Below, piece by piece: positions 42,015-50,466 of a stretch of DNA of 64,000 bases. Source of the DNA: JALHFZ01 sp963674625 (GTDB taxonomy: Bacteria > Synergistota > Synergistia > Synergistales > Aminobacteriaceae). The stretch is taken from contig CAXXXO010000004.1 of NCBI GenBank assembly GCA_963674625.2, positions 434,001 to 498,000 on the forward strand, given 5' to 3'. The notes below the pieces were generated by a model, which saw nothing but the letters and a program-made list of their open reading frames with translations, was not told where the DNA came from and searched no databases. Made by a program: the position numbers and the translations under genes. Position 1 is the first letter of the stretch, and each line of letters opens with the position of its first letter.

Positions 42015-42734
42015 GAGGGCGTGGACGCCGTCGGAGGGCTTCACTGCTGGTCCGCAGCTCCCACCGGCACGGTGCTCTACCGCTCGGGCCCCATCATGGC
42101 GGCGGCCGACGGCTGGTACCTGACCCTCACAGGAAAGGGCGGCCACGGCTCCACTCCGGAGCTGTCCATCGACCCCACCATCACGGCGGCGAATATCGTC
42201 CTGAATCTCCAGGCCATCGTGGGAAGAGAGATCAGCGCCAAGGAGACAGTGGTCATCAGCACCGGCACAGTCAAGGCAGGGAATAAGGTTTTCAACATCA
42301 TTCCCGAAACCGTCGACATCAACGGGACGGTGCGGTCCTTCAACCCCGCCGTGCAGGACCATGTGGAGGAGGCCATGCGCCGGGTCATCGCCGGAGCCTG
42401 CGCCATGGGGCGATGCGAATACACCCTTGACTACAAACGCTTCATTCCGCCCACAATCAACGACCACGACGTTACCATGGTGGCCAAGGAAGTCTGCGAG
42501 AAAATCCTCGGAGCTGAAAACGTCAAGGAGACACCCCTCATCATGGGTTCCGAGGACTACAGCTACTTCGAGCAGAAGGTTCCGGGCACCTATTTCTTCC
42601 TCGGAACGGGAAATGCGGAAAAGAGGACGGACAACCCTCATCACCATCCGAAGTTCAACGTGGACGACGACGCCCTCGCCGCAGGATCGGCCATGCTGGC
42701 CGGGTTCGCCTGGGAGTGGCTTTCCAGGAACTGA
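41541..42734 (+). CDS. M20 family amidohydrolase, copy 1
   Basis: This is a metal-dependent amidohydrolase/aminoacylase (397 aa) of the peptidase M20D group. It shows RRADMDALP-like ALRADMDALPLSE, MHACGHDSHTAMLLGAA (metal His/Asp), QPAEESG (catalytic Glu pair), GKGGHGSTPELSIDP of the lid domain and HHHPKFNVDDDAL at the end. These enzymes cleave N-acyl amino acids or similar amides. GGGGTGA precedes ATG 41541. It stands in tandem with a second copy and faces hutH. A terminator follows. Confidence 0.9.
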   Translation: MLEKLKRIVKSSEAEITDLRHHFHMHPEVAWEEVETTKKVAEVLKDLGCTIVKTGFGGTECGLVADLKGGKPGKTVALRADMDALPLSEENDVPYKSQNPSAMHACGHDSHTAMLLGAAKALAEVRDEIPGTVRFLFQPAEESGLKSGAKAMVEEGALEGVDAVGGLHCWSAAPTGTVLYRSGPIMAAADGWYLTLTGKGGHGSTPELSIDPTITAANIVLNLQAIVGREISAKETVVISTGTVKAGNKVFNIIPETVDINGTVRSFNPAVQDHVEEAMRRVIAGACAMGRCEYTLDYKRFIPPTINDHDVTMVAKEVCEKILGAENVKETPLIMGSEDYSYFEQKVPGTYFFLGTGNAEKRTDNPHHHPKFNVDDDALAAGSAMLAGFAWEWLSRN

Positions 42735-42750
42735 AAAATTCTCTTCCGAA

Positions 42751-42784
42751 GAGGGCGGGCCGACTTGGTCCGCCCTCTTTCTTT
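42751..42784 (+). terminator. Terminator behind M20 copy 1
   Basis: GAGGGCGG pairs with CCGCCCTC, extended by GCC/GGT around GACTT, and is followed by TTTCTTT. It is placed 17 bases after the stop codon, so the two M20 genes are separate transcripts or only partly co-transcribed. Confidence 0.8.
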
Positions 42785-42915
42785 AAACACTTCGGACAGA
42801 GAAAGGCTCCCCCTGTTTTTCAGCCGGGAGAGAGGGTAAAAAGCTCCTCCTTTCCCCGCTGAAGACTGTTTACACACAATGCTGCACAACAATACCGGTA
42901 TTCCCAAATTTGAAA

Positions 42916-43405
42916 AAACGGGGTGACTTCCATGCTCGAGAAACTCAAGAGAATCGTAAAGTCTTCGGAGGCAGAGATTACGGATCTGCGCCATCACTTC
43001 CACATGCACCCGGAAGTGGCGTGGGAGGAAGTGGAGACCACGAAAAAAGTGGCGGAGGTCCTGAAGGACCTGGGGTGCACCATCGTGAAAACCGGCTTCG
43101 GAGGAACAGAGTGCGGTCTCGTGGCCGATCTCAAGGGGGGGAAACCGGGCAAAACGGTCGCCCTGCGGGCGGACATGGACGCCCTTCCCCTGTCCGAGGA
43201 AAACGACGTCCCCTATAAATCCCAGAACCCTTCCGCCATGCACGCCTGCGGGCACGATTCCCATACGGCCATGCTTCTCGGGGCGGCGAAGGCCCTTGCG
43301 GAAGTCCGGGATGAAATTCCCGGGACGGTGCGCTTTCTCTTTCAGCCCGCCGAGGAGAGCGGCCTGAAGTCCGGCGCTAAGGCCATGGTGGAGGAAGGGG
43401 CCCTC
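42916..43405. repeat. Perfect 490-bp direct repeat, copy 2
   Basis: This is identical to 41525-42014 at an offset of 1391 bases. It covers the ribosome site and first 158 codons of the second M20 gene. It also makes the 5' control sequences for translation the same in both. Confidence 0.9.
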
Positions 43406-44125
43406 AAGGGCGTGGACGCCGTCGGAGGGCTTCACTGCAGGTCTACTTCCCCTTCAGGGACAATCCTCTACCGTTCAGGTCCCTTCATGGCGGCGGCCGA
43501 CGGCTGGGAGCTCGTGATCAAGGGGAAGGGAGGGCACGGCGCAAACCCCGAACTTTCGATCGACCCCACTATAACGGCGGCGAATATCATTCTCAACCTC
43601 CAGGGCATCGTCGGGCGGGAAGTCAGCGCGAAAGAGACGGTGGTGCTGAGCACCGGGGCAGTACGGGCGGGGAACAAGGCCTTCAACATCATCCCCGAGA
43701 CCGTGGAGATCAACGGCACGGTGCGGTCCTTCAACCCCGCCGTGCAGGACCATGTGGAGGAGGCTATGCGCCGGGTCATCGCCGGAGCATGCGCCATGGG
43801 GAGATGCGGATATACCCTCGACTACAGGCGGTTCATCCCCCCCACCATCAACGACCACGAAGTGACCATGGCGGGGAAGGAAGTCTGCGAGAAAATCCTC
43901 GGAGCGGAAAACGTGAAGCAGGGAGAACTCGACATGGCCTCCGAGGACTACAGCTACTTCGAACAGACGGTCCCGGGAACTTTCCTCTTCCTGGGAACGG
44001 GAAACCGGGAGAAAGGGACGGACTATCCCCACCATCACCCCCGCTTCGACGTGGACGATGACGCCCTCACGGCCGGAGCCGCCATACTGGCAGGATTCGC
44101 CTGGACGTGGCTTTCCAGGAACTGA
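42932..44125 (+). CDS. M20 family amidohydrolase, copy 2
   Basis: This tandem paralogue is of the same length (397 aa). Residues 1-158 are identical to copy 1; then the lid and C-terminal catalytic parts differ at many sites (for example RSTSPSGTILYRSGPFM and the metal site change ELDMASEDYSYFEQ), while ENGTVRSFNPAV-type stretches remain identical. All M20 metal-binding motifs are kept, so both are likely active with different substrate preference. It is followed by a terminator at 44192. Confidence 0.9.
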   Translation: MLEKLKRIVKSSEAEITDLRHHFHMHPEVAWEEVETTKKVAEVLKDLGCTIVKTGFGGTECGLVADLKGGKPGKTVALRADMDALPLSEENDVPYKSQNPSAMHACGHDSHTAMLLGAAKALAEVRDEIPGTVRFLFQPAEESGLKSGAKAMVEEGALKGVDAVGGLHCRSTSPSGTILYRSGPFMAAADGWELVIKGKGGHGANPELSIDPTITAANIILNLQGIVGREVSAKETVVLSTGAVRAGNKAFNIIPETVEINGTVRSFNPAVQDHVEEAMRRVIAGACAMGRCGYTLDYRRFIPPTINDHEVTMAGKEVCEKILGAENVKQGELDMASEDYSYFEQTVPGTFLFLGTGNREKGTDYPHHHPRFDVDDDALTAGAAILAGFAWTWLSRN

Positions 44126-44191
44126 AAAGCTTTCTTACGGAGGCCTACTGATTCGTTTTCCCTTATGAACGGCAAGTTCAATAGAAAGATG

Positions 44192-44228
44192 AAAGGGACC
44201 TTCCGTTTTTCCGGAAGGTCCCTTTTTT
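44192..44228. terminator. Bidirectional terminator between M20 copy 2 and hutH
   Basis: AAAGGGACCTTCCG pairs with CGGAAGGTCCCTTT around a T-rich loop, followed by TTTTTT on the plus strand and a weaker T-run on the minus strand. It serves the convergent M20 and hutH genes. Confidence 0.85.
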
Positions 44229-44255
44229 CCAAAAAACCGGGACTGTTATTTCAGA

Positions 44256-45800
44256 TCAGTCCAGGGGACCTATGGCCTCCTCCACGCACTCCACCAGGGC
44301 TCCCCGGACCAGAAGAGCCTCCACCCTCTCGATGAAGGGGGCGAGGTACTCGTCGTGGCGAATATAGGGGACCACTGTCCGGACGCAGTCATGGGCGGCC
44401 ACCGTCCCCTCTCCGGGTCTGAGCAGCCGGCTGAAGTCGAGCCCCTGGGAGGCGGTGAGCAGTTCGATGGCGAGAACCTTTCGTACGTTGTCGAGGATGG
44501 CCCTTCCCTTCCGGGCGGCCCAGGCTCCCATGGAGACATGGTCTTCCTGGTTTGCCGATGTGGGGATGGAGTCCACCGAGGCGGGGTGGGCCAGTACCTT
44601 GTTCTCCGACACCAGGGAGGCCGCGGTGTACTGGGCGATCATGAAGCCGCTGTTCAGGCCGCTGTTCTCGATGAGAAAGGGAGGTAGCCCCGAGAGGCTC
44701 GAATCCACCAGCCTGGCCTGCCGGCGCTCGGAAATGTTCGCCAGCTCGGAGACGGCAATGCCGAAGAAGTCCATGGCGAGGGCAAGAGGCTGTCCGTGGA
44801 AGTTGCCGCCGCTTATGGCCACCCCTTCCGAAGCGAAGATGAGGGGGTTGTCCGTGACGGAGTTGATCTCCACCTCCAGGGTCTTCCGCACATAGGCCAG
44901 GGCATCACGCGTGGCCCCGTGGACCTGGGGGACGCACCGGAGGGAATAGGCGTCCTGAACCTTTCCCCCCTTGTATCTCTCAATGATCTCGCTTCCTTCA
45001 ATGAGCCGCCGTATGTTCCGGGCAACAAGCCCCTGGCCGGTGTGGGGACGAAGAGCATGCGTCCGCTCGTCGAAGGGGAAGGGAACACCGTGGAGGGCCT
45101 CGATGGCGATGCCCGCCGAGATGTCCGCCGCCTTGGCGAGGGATTCTGCGTCGAGAAGGGCGAGGACTCCCACGGCGCTCATGGAAGCAGTGCCGTTGTT
45201 CAGGGCGAGGCCTTCCTTGGCGCCGAGCTGCACCGGTGAGAGCCCTGCCGTGGAGAGGGCTTTCGCCGCCGTCATTGTCCGCCCGCGGCAGCGCACCTTG
45301 CCGAGGCCGAGCAGAGGCAGTGCCAGGTGGGAGAGGGGACAGAGATCGCCGCTCGCTCCGAGGGAGCCCTGACAGGGAACGAGAGGATGGATGCCCAGGT
45401 TGAGAAAGGCCAGGAACTGGTTCAGCACGGCGAGGCTGATGCCGGAAAACCCCCGGATGAGGCTATTGATCCGAAGGAGCATCATGGCCCGGATCACGTC
45501 CTCGGGGAAGGGGTCGCCCACACCGCAGGCATGGCTTTTCAGAAGGTTCTCCTGAAGAAGCCTGCGGTCCTTCCGGGAAATCTTCACGTTGGCGAGATCA
45601 CCGAACCCCGTGGTGATTCCGTAGACCGCATCATCGGTATTCTCCCAGGCCTTTACCGCCGCGGAGGCTTCCTCCACCCTGCGGCAGGCCTCATCGGAAA
45701 GGACGACCTTATACCCCTTACGGGCAACATTCCCCACATCCTCCAGAGTCAGAGACTTCCCGTCGAGGGAAAGTACGGGACTGCCCTTTTCTGTCTTCAC
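44256..45800 (-). CDS. hutH: Histidine ammonia-lyase
   Basis: HutH (514 aa) removes ammonia from histidine to give urocanate. The Ala-Ser-Gly triad that forms the MIO cofactor is in GSLGASGDLCPLSH, and other family blocks are TGFGDLANVKIS, NGTASMSAVG and FLSGNFHGQ-like SGGNFHGQPLALAMD. The GTG start at 45800 overlaps the hutI stop as GTGA, with GGGGAG upstream. No hutU or formimidoyl-glutamate hydrolase lies nearby, so other pathway genes must be elsewhere. Confidence 0.93.
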   Translation of the reverse strand: MKTEKGSPVLSLDGKSLTLEDVGNVARKGYKVVLSDEACRRVEEASAAVKAWENTDDAVYGITTGFGDLANVKISRKDRRLLQENLLKSHACGVGDPFPEDVIRAMMLLRINSLIRGFSGISLAVLNQFLAFLNLGIHPLVPCQGSLGASGDLCPLSHLALPLLGLGKVRCRGRTMTAAKALSTAGLSPVQLGAKEGLALNNGTASMSAVGVLALLDAESLAKAADISAGIAIEALHGVPFPFDERTHALRPHTGQGLVARNIRRLIEGSEIIERYKGGKVQDAYSLRCVPQVHGATRDALAYVRKTLEVEINSVTDNPLIFASEGVAISGGNFHGQPLALAMDFFGIAVSELANISERRQARLVDSSLSGLPPFLIENSGLNSGFMIAQYTAASLVSENKVLAHPASVDSIPTSANQEDHVSMGAWAARKGRAILDNVRKVLAIELLTASQGLDFSRLLRPGEGTVAAHDCVRTVVPYIRHDEYLAPFIERVEALLVRGALVECVEEAIGPLD

Positions 45801-47038
45801 GCCACGAGCTCCCCTTTCTTGTAGACTTCCTCCACCGGTGAAATACCTCCGTGATAGGCAAGAATGGCGGGGGTCTCTCCGTCGAGAACGAGGAAGTCCG
45901 CCTGCTTTCCCTTCTCCAGAGTGCCGCAGCGATCTCCCATTCCGATGGCGCAGGCACTGTTCTTCGTGGCCGCCGTGAGGGCCTCCTCCACGGAGAGCCC
46001 CATTCCGAGCACGGCCAGTCCGAAGACGTAGGGCATGGATTCGGTGAAGGATGACCCCGGGTTGCAGTCCGTGGAGAGGGCTACGGGAACGCCGTGGTCA
46101 ATCATGAAGCGGGCCCGGGCGAAGGGCTTGCGGAGGCTCCAGGCCGTGGCAGGCAGAAGAACGGCCACCGTGCCCGAGGCGGCAAGGGCGGCGATCCCCT
46201 GATCTCCCGCTGCGAGAAGATGTTCGGCGGAGATGGCGCCCATTTCGGCCGCCAGGAAGGCCCCGCCCGTATCGTGCACCTCGTCGGCATGGACCTTGAG
46301 GCCGAAGCCGAGATCCTTGGCCTTCGTGAGAATGCGCCGCGTCTGCTCAAGGGAAAAGACCCCGGTCTCGCAGAAGACGTCGCAGAACCGGGCAATCCCC
46401 TGCTCTTTCGCAGCCCCCAGCATCTCTTCCACCAGCAGGTCCGTAAACTCGTCCCCTCTTCCGGCGTATTCCCCGGGAATGGCGTGGGCTCCCATGAAGG
46501 TGGGGACCACGTCAAGGGGAGTCTCCCTGCCGACCCGGCGGATGACGGAGAGCATCCGCAGCTCCGTTTCGGTGTCGAGACCGTAGCCGCTTTTGATCTC
46601 CACCGTTGTTGTGCCGAGGGATAGAGCCGAGAGGGCGAGAGAGACCGTCGATGCGAAAAGCTCATCGTCAGTCGAGGCCCGGACAGCATCCACCGACGAG
46701 AGAATTCCCCCTCCGCTTTTAAGAATGTCGAGATAGGATGTTCCGGCAAGCCGAAGGGAGAATTCTCCCTCTCTCCGGGCGGCGAAACACATATGGGTAT
46801 GAGGGTCGACAAAGCCTGGGATGACGCAGCGGCCGCCGCAATCGATCTCCTCGTCCGCAGCGGCGGTCAGGGGAGACGAAAAAATTTCATCCTCCGGGCC
46901 CACGGCCTCGAGGAGGCCGTCTTTTATGAGCATTGCTCCGCTGGGGAGAAAGCGGACCGCTCCAGAGTTCGCTCCGAAAGAGGGAGTATTCCCCCCGGGA
47001 GTAAAGATCCGGGCGTTCCGAACTACCTTAACGATCAT
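45797..47038 (-). CDS. hutI: Imidazolonepropionase
   Basis: HutI (413 aa) is a zinc amidohydrolase that opens imidazolone-propionate to formimino-glutamate. The metal His pair is in FVDPHTHMCFA; EIKSGYGLD, HADEVHDTGGA and STDCNPGSSFTESM are strongly diagnostic. ATG 47038 follows GGGGAGGGC; an upstream frame lacks a ribosome site. It is first in the hutI-hutH operon. The promoter region is AT-rich with a TATAAT and a TTGTACAA palindrome. Confidence 0.93.
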   Translation of the reverse strand: MIVKVVRNARIFTPGGNTPSFGANSGAVRFLPSGAMLIKDGLLEAVGPEDEIFSSPLTAAADEEIDCGGRCVIPGFVDPHTHMCFAARREGEFSLRLAGTSYLDILKSGGGILSSVDAVRASTDDELFASTVSLALSALSLGTTTVEIKSGYGLDTETELRMLSVIRRVGRETPLDVVPTFMGAHAIPGEYAGRGDEFTDLLVEEMLGAAKEQGIARFCDVFCETGVFSLEQTRRILTKAKDLGFGLKVHADEVHDTGGAFLAAEMGAISAEHLLAAGDQGIAALAASGTVAVLLPATAWSLRKPFARARFMIDHGVPVALSTDCNPGSSFTESMPYVFGLAVLGMGLSVEEALTAATKNSACAIGMGDRCGTLEKGKQADFLVLDGETPAILAYHGGISPVEEVYKKGELVA

Positions 47039-47180
47039 AGACAGCGCCCTCCCCGCTGAGTATGGCCTTTTCTGCAATACTCCTCATCGGATACCCCCCC
47101 GAAGGGAGGGAAGAAAGGAACAATTCCACCTGTCATGGGAACAACCTCCTGAACGAGAGACTTAAAGAGAACTTAAATAT

Positions 47181-47203
47181 ATTATACAATGAATTTTGTA
47201 CAA
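47181..47203 (-). promoter_or_regulatory. Candidate hut promoter -10 and operator-like palindrome
   Basis: On the minus strand TATAAT (plus 47181-47186) lies about 145 bases before hutI. The 8-base palindrome TTGTACAA (47196-47203) sits just upstream, where a repressor could act; it resembles half of known HutC sites. No clear -35 box is visible. Confidence 0.35.
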
Positions 47204-47256
47204 CGCGCAGTGTGAAAGCGAAGAAATTTCTTTTCTCAAGAATCTCCTTTCAGGAC

Positions 47257-47288
47257 AAAAAAAGAGGAGCCCCGAAGTGAAGGCTCCC
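47257..47288 (-). terminator. Terminator of the aminotransferase gene
   Basis: On the minus strand GGAGCC pairs with GGCTCC around TTCACTTCG, followed after two bases by TTTTTTT (plus 47257-47263). It lies 13 bases past the stop at 47301. Confidence 0.75.
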
Positions 47289-47300
47289 CGTTCAGCGATT

Positions 47301-48485
47301 CTAGAGAAACTCCCGAAGGGCCTCTCCCAGACTGGCAATCCCCTCTTCGATAAGATCGGGGGGCATATTGGAGTAATTCAACCGGAGGGTGTTTTCATGG
47401 CCCCCGTTGGGGAAGAATGCACCTCCCGGCACAAAGGCAACCTTTTTATCAAGAGCCTTCAGAAAGAGATCCCGGGCATTCACTTTTTCCGGCAGGGTGA
47501 CCCACGTGAAGAGCCCTCCTGCCGGGCGGGTGAAAGTCACTTCCTCCGGGAAGTCCTTCTCCATGGAACGGAGCATGACATCTCTCCGCTTCCGGTAAAG
47601 GGCGATGAGTTTTTTGATGTGCTCTTCGATATCGTATTCAGAGAGATATGCGTCGATCTCGTACTGGCTGAGGGTCGAGGTGTGAAGATCGGCCGCCTGC
47701 TTGAGGTTGCCGAAGGAGGCGAGCAGATCCTCTCCGCCGCAGATCCATCCGATCCGGAGGCCGGGGCAGAAAATCTTCGAGAAGGTTCCGAGCATCACGA
47801 CCTGCCCCTTCGCATCCAGAGATTTCAGGGACGGAAGGATCTCCCCCTCGAAACGGAGCTCTCCGTAGGGATTGTCCTCGATGACCAGCACGTCATATTT
47901 CGAGACGATCTCCATAAAGTCCTTTCTGCGCTGAAGGGACCAGGTTTTTCCGGTGGGATTCTGAAAATCGGGGATGACATAGACGATCTTCGCCCGCTTC
48001 TCCGAGGACAAAGCCTTTTGGAGATCGGCGCTCACCATTCCCTCGTCGTCCGTTTCCACCTCCCGGTATTCGGGGAGGCAGGCATTGAAGGCTGAAAGGG
48101 CGGCGAGATAGGTGGGGCTCTCGCAGAGAACGCAGTCACCCTCGTCGAGGAACATCTTTCCGAGGATGTCGAGGGACTGCTGGGAACCGGTAGTGACGGC
48201 CACATTGGAGGCCGTCAGACTTGTCCTGAAATTTTTGTTCGACCGTGCGGCAATTTTCTCCCGGAGGGGCAGGTGACCCTCCGACGAGGAATACTGGAGG
48301 GCCCGCTTCCCCTGTTCAGCCAGCACTCTGGAGGATATTTTCTTCAGCTCCTCCACGGGGAAGAGCTCGGGGGCCGGAAGCCCTCCGGCAAAGGAGATAA
48401 TTCCTGTATTTGCAGCCAACCGAAGGATGGGGGTCAGATCTGACTCCTGGAAGCGGAACATGCGCCGTGCGAACATAGGATTCAT
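47301..48485 (-). CDS. PLP-dependent aminotransferase, class I (2-aminoadipate transaminase-like)
   Basis: This fold-type I aminotransferase (394 aa) is related to LysN and to the enzymatic half of MocR proteins. It has IISFAGGLPAPELFP near the start, QYSSSEGHLPLRE, DFQNPTGKTWS, EDNPYGELRF and the PLP lysine in GTFSKIFCPGLRIGW. It probably moves amino groups of aromatic, branched or 2-aminoadipate type in amino-acid fermentation; the exact substrate is not clear. GGAGGTTTTCTGA before the ATG fixes the start. It is a single-gene transcript with its own terminator. Confidence 0.88.
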   Translation of the reverse strand: MNPMFARRMFRFQESDLTPILRLAANTGIISFAGGLPAPELFPVEELKKISSRVLAEQGKRALQYSSSEGHLPLREKIAARSNKNFRTSLTASNVAVTTGSQQSLDILGKMFLDEGDCVLCESPTYLAALSAFNACLPEYREVETDDEGMVSADLQKALSSEKRAKIVYVIPDFQNPTGKTWSLQRRKDFMEIVSKYDVLVIEDNPYGELRFEGEILPSLKSLDAKGQVVMLGTFSKIFCPGLRIGWICGGEDLLASFGNLKQAADLHTSTLSQYEIDAYLSEYDIEEHIKKLIALYRKRRDVMLRSMEKDFPEEVTFTRPAGGLFTWVTLPEKVNARDLFLKALDKKVAFVPGGAFFPNGGHENTLRLNYSNMPPDLIEEGIASLGEALREFL

Positions 48486-48563
48486 TCAGAAAACCTCCAG
48501 ACAGAAGATAAAAGAATTGGCGGCATTATACTCCTTCTTCTTCATGAAGAAAAGTTCGTTCAT

Positions 48564-48593
48564 AAAAAAACGCACTCCGAAGGGAGCGCGTTT
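48564..48593 (-). terminator. Terminator of the Spy-like gene
   Basis: On the minus strand AAACGCGCTCC pairs over 11 bp (one G-U) with GGAGTGCGTTT around CTTC and runs into TTTTTTT. It lies 17 bases after the stop at 48610. Confidence 0.85.
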
Positions 48594-48609
48594 CGAAAGA
48601 AAAATGATA

Positions 48610-49044
48610 CTAATTCTTTTCAGGCCGGGGGGCGTTCAGACGCTGCTCAAAATGCCACCGGGAAATATCATTTCTCAGGGTCAGCTGCTTCTCGAAAAGA
48701 GAGCGGACCTTCTCTTTATCCACCGTATCTTCGAGGTACGCGAGGGCCATTTCGTGGCGGATCTTTATCATTTCGGTCATCTTCGTCCGGATCTCCTCAG
48801 GGATATTCTCATTGCCACGTTTCCAGCTGCCTCTCAGGCTCCTGGCACCTTCCCTTTCGCCTCTCCTCATCATTTCCTGCCCGTACATCCCGGATTCCTG
48901 CTGAAACTCCGCCCTATTGCCAAACATAGGGCAGAAGTTTCTTCGCCCATCCCGATACCCGGCAAATGCAAAAGCCGACGCAGCAACGACCAACACAGCC
49001 ACTACTACAGCCACTAGGAAAAAACTCAATACTCTCTTCTTCAC
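48610..49044 (-). CDS. Periplasmic Spy/CpxP-like or heavy-metal-resistance-like small protein
   Basis: This exported protein (144 aa) has a signal peptide (KKRVLSFF then hydrophobic to about residue 27, AFAGYR). The mature part is helical and rich in Met, Arg and Glu (MYGQEMMRRGERE, KMTEMIKIRHEMALAYLED), a pattern seen in Spy/CpxP and zinc-resistance periplasmic proteins that act as chaperones or metal binders. No LTxxQ motif is seen, so the family link is tentative. A GTG start at 49044 follows GGGAGGTGAGCTC. Confidence 0.55.
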   Translation of the reverse strand: MKKRVLSFFLVAVVVAVLVVAASAFAFAGYRDGRRNFCPMFGNRAEFQQESGMYGQEMMRRGEREGARSLRGSWKRGNENIPEEIRTKMTEMIKIRHEMALAYLEDTVDKEKVRSLFEKQLTLRNDISRWHFEQRLNAPRPEKN

Positions 49045-49176
49045 GAGCTCACCTCCCGAGTAATTTGCTATATTGAGATTACTCCTTTTGGAGGGACTTT
49101 CATCAGCAAAGAACACCACCGGTTTTTCAGCAGTTCTACCTATCGTTCGAGAAGAGACATCCTCGGCAGAATCCTG

Positions 49177-49398
49177 TCAAAATCCGTAGACGCCAAGGAC
49201 GTGAAGCAATGCCAGAAACAGGCCCAGAAGGGCCGAGGTCCTGTGAAGCGCCATCACGTTCAGCCCCGGAAAATTTTTCCGCAGGCCCCTTCCGAAGAAC
49301 CCCGTTCCCAATGCAAGAAGAAGCAGAATGAATCCCCCCGTACCGGTATAGACATAATACTGTCCAAGCGTATTCTTCTCCTCCCTTCGCTTTTTCAA
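49177..49398 (-). CDS. Small cytochrome-b-like membrane protein, 73 aa
   Basis: Two hydrophobic helices span about residues 20-37 and 52-72. The second contains two His 14 residues apart (ALHRTSALLGLFLALLHVLG), the spacing used to hold haem in ferric-reductase-like and cytochrome-b561-type proteins. Full members have four to six helices, so this may be a stand-alone minimal form or a fragment. The likely start is TTG 49398 with GAGGATAG upstream. The region is antisense to part of no other real gene. Function is unknown. Confidence 0.5.
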   Translation of the reverse strand: MKKRREEKNTLGQYYVYTGTGGFILLLLALGTGFFGRGLRKNFPGLNVMALHRTSALLGLFLALLHVLGVYGF

Positions 49399-49496
49399 CT
49401 CTATCCTCTTCTGCTACAATGCTGCCATGGTTTCTGAAAAGATGCGGCTCAGCATATTTCTGCAATTCAAACGACAGAGAAAAGGAGCTGTTTTTC

Positions 49497-50441
49497 ATGC
49501 TGGAAACACCTGCTGCAATCTGTTCTCTCGGCACGGGGCTGATGGCCTCCACCACCGCTGCAACCCTCGCCGCCGCGGGACACTCCGTGATCTTCTGGGG
49601 CCGGACGGAAGAAAGCCTTGCGCGGGGACGGAAAGGCGCCGAAAAAGCCCTTCTGGAACTCGGGGAAAACGGTCTTTTGAAGGAAAACGCTTGGGATTGC
49701 AGCGCAAGGATTTCGGGGACCGTCACCCTTTCCGAAGCGGTCAAGCCGGCCTCACTCATTATAGAATCATTGTCGGAAAATCTCGAGCTCAAAAGAAAAA
49801 TTCTTTCGGAGGCCGAAAAATACTGCTCGCCCGAAGCCATCCTGGCAAGCAATACTTCGGGGCTGCTGCCCTCGGCTCTCGCCCTCCACCTCAACCACCC
49901 GGAGCGGTTTCTCGTGACCCATTTCTGGAATCCGGCCCACCTTATCCCCCTGGTGGAGCTGTGCGCCGGAGAAAAAACAGCCCCCGAAACGACAGTCCAG
50001 GTGAAAGTCTTTCTCGAAGCATCGGGAAAGAAGCCCGCAGTCCTGGCGAGGGAAGCTCACGGCTTTATCGTCAATCGCCTTCAGTACGCCCTGCTTCGGG
50101 AAGCCTTCTTCATCGTCGATTCAGGCATCGCCACAATGGAAGAGGTGGACGGCGCCATGAAATCGAGCCTAGGGCGGCGTCTCGCCGATACGGGACCCTT
50201 CGAGACAGCCGATCTCGGGGGACTCGATGTCTTTCTTTCCATCATGGAGTATCTGTACCCCGATCTTTCGAGAGAGATCCTTCCCTCTCCGCTTCTCCGA
50301 GAAACAGTCGGCAGGGGAGACCTTGGGGCCAAGTCGGGAAGGGGCCTCTATGACTGGTCCCCCGAAAGGCGGACGAAGCTGCTCGAGAACCGTAAAAAAA
50401 CCCTGATCAGGTTTCTGAAAGAGGATCGGGAAGGTTCGTGA
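49497..50441 (+). CDS. 3-hydroxyacyl-CoA dehydrogenase family protein
   Basis: This is an NAD-dependent dehydrogenase (314 aa). The Rossmann motif is CSLGTGLMASTTAATLAAAG at the N-terminus (one Gly shifted from the usual GAGxMGxGIA). SLIIESLSENLELK, ASNTSGLLPS and THFWNPAHLIPLVE are the HCDH blocks, and the C-terminal domain has GFIVNRLQYALLREAF. It could act on hydroxybutyryl-CoA or on another 3-hydroxy acid. ATG 49497 follows AAGGAG. It stands alone. Confidence 0.85.
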   Translation: MLETPAAICSLGTGLMASTTAATLAAAGHSVIFWGRTEESLARGRKGAEKALLELGENGLLKENAWDCSARISGTVTLSEAVKPASLIIESLSENLELKRKILSEAEKYCSPEAILASNTSGLLPSALALHLNHPERFLVTHFWNPAHLIPLVELCAGEKTAPETTVQVKVFLEASGKKPAVLAREAHGFIVNRLQYALLREAFFIVDSGIATMEEVDGAMKSSLGRRLADTGPFETADLGGLDVFLSIMEYLYPDLSREILPSPLLRETVGRGDLGAKSGRGLYDWSPERRTKLLENRKKTLIRFLKEDREGS

Positions 50442-50466
50442 AGGGAGGATATCCTTCCTTCAGGAG

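Noticed and set aside
41136..42647. A 503-codon minus-strand frame ending in the molbindin
   Set aside because: Only the last 69 codons match a family and have a ribosome site; the rest is antisense to the M20 gene.
49136..49894. A 252-codon minus-strand frame over the hydroxyacyl-CoA dehydrogenase start
   Set aside because: It is antisense to that gene and out of frame with the small membrane protein at 49177.
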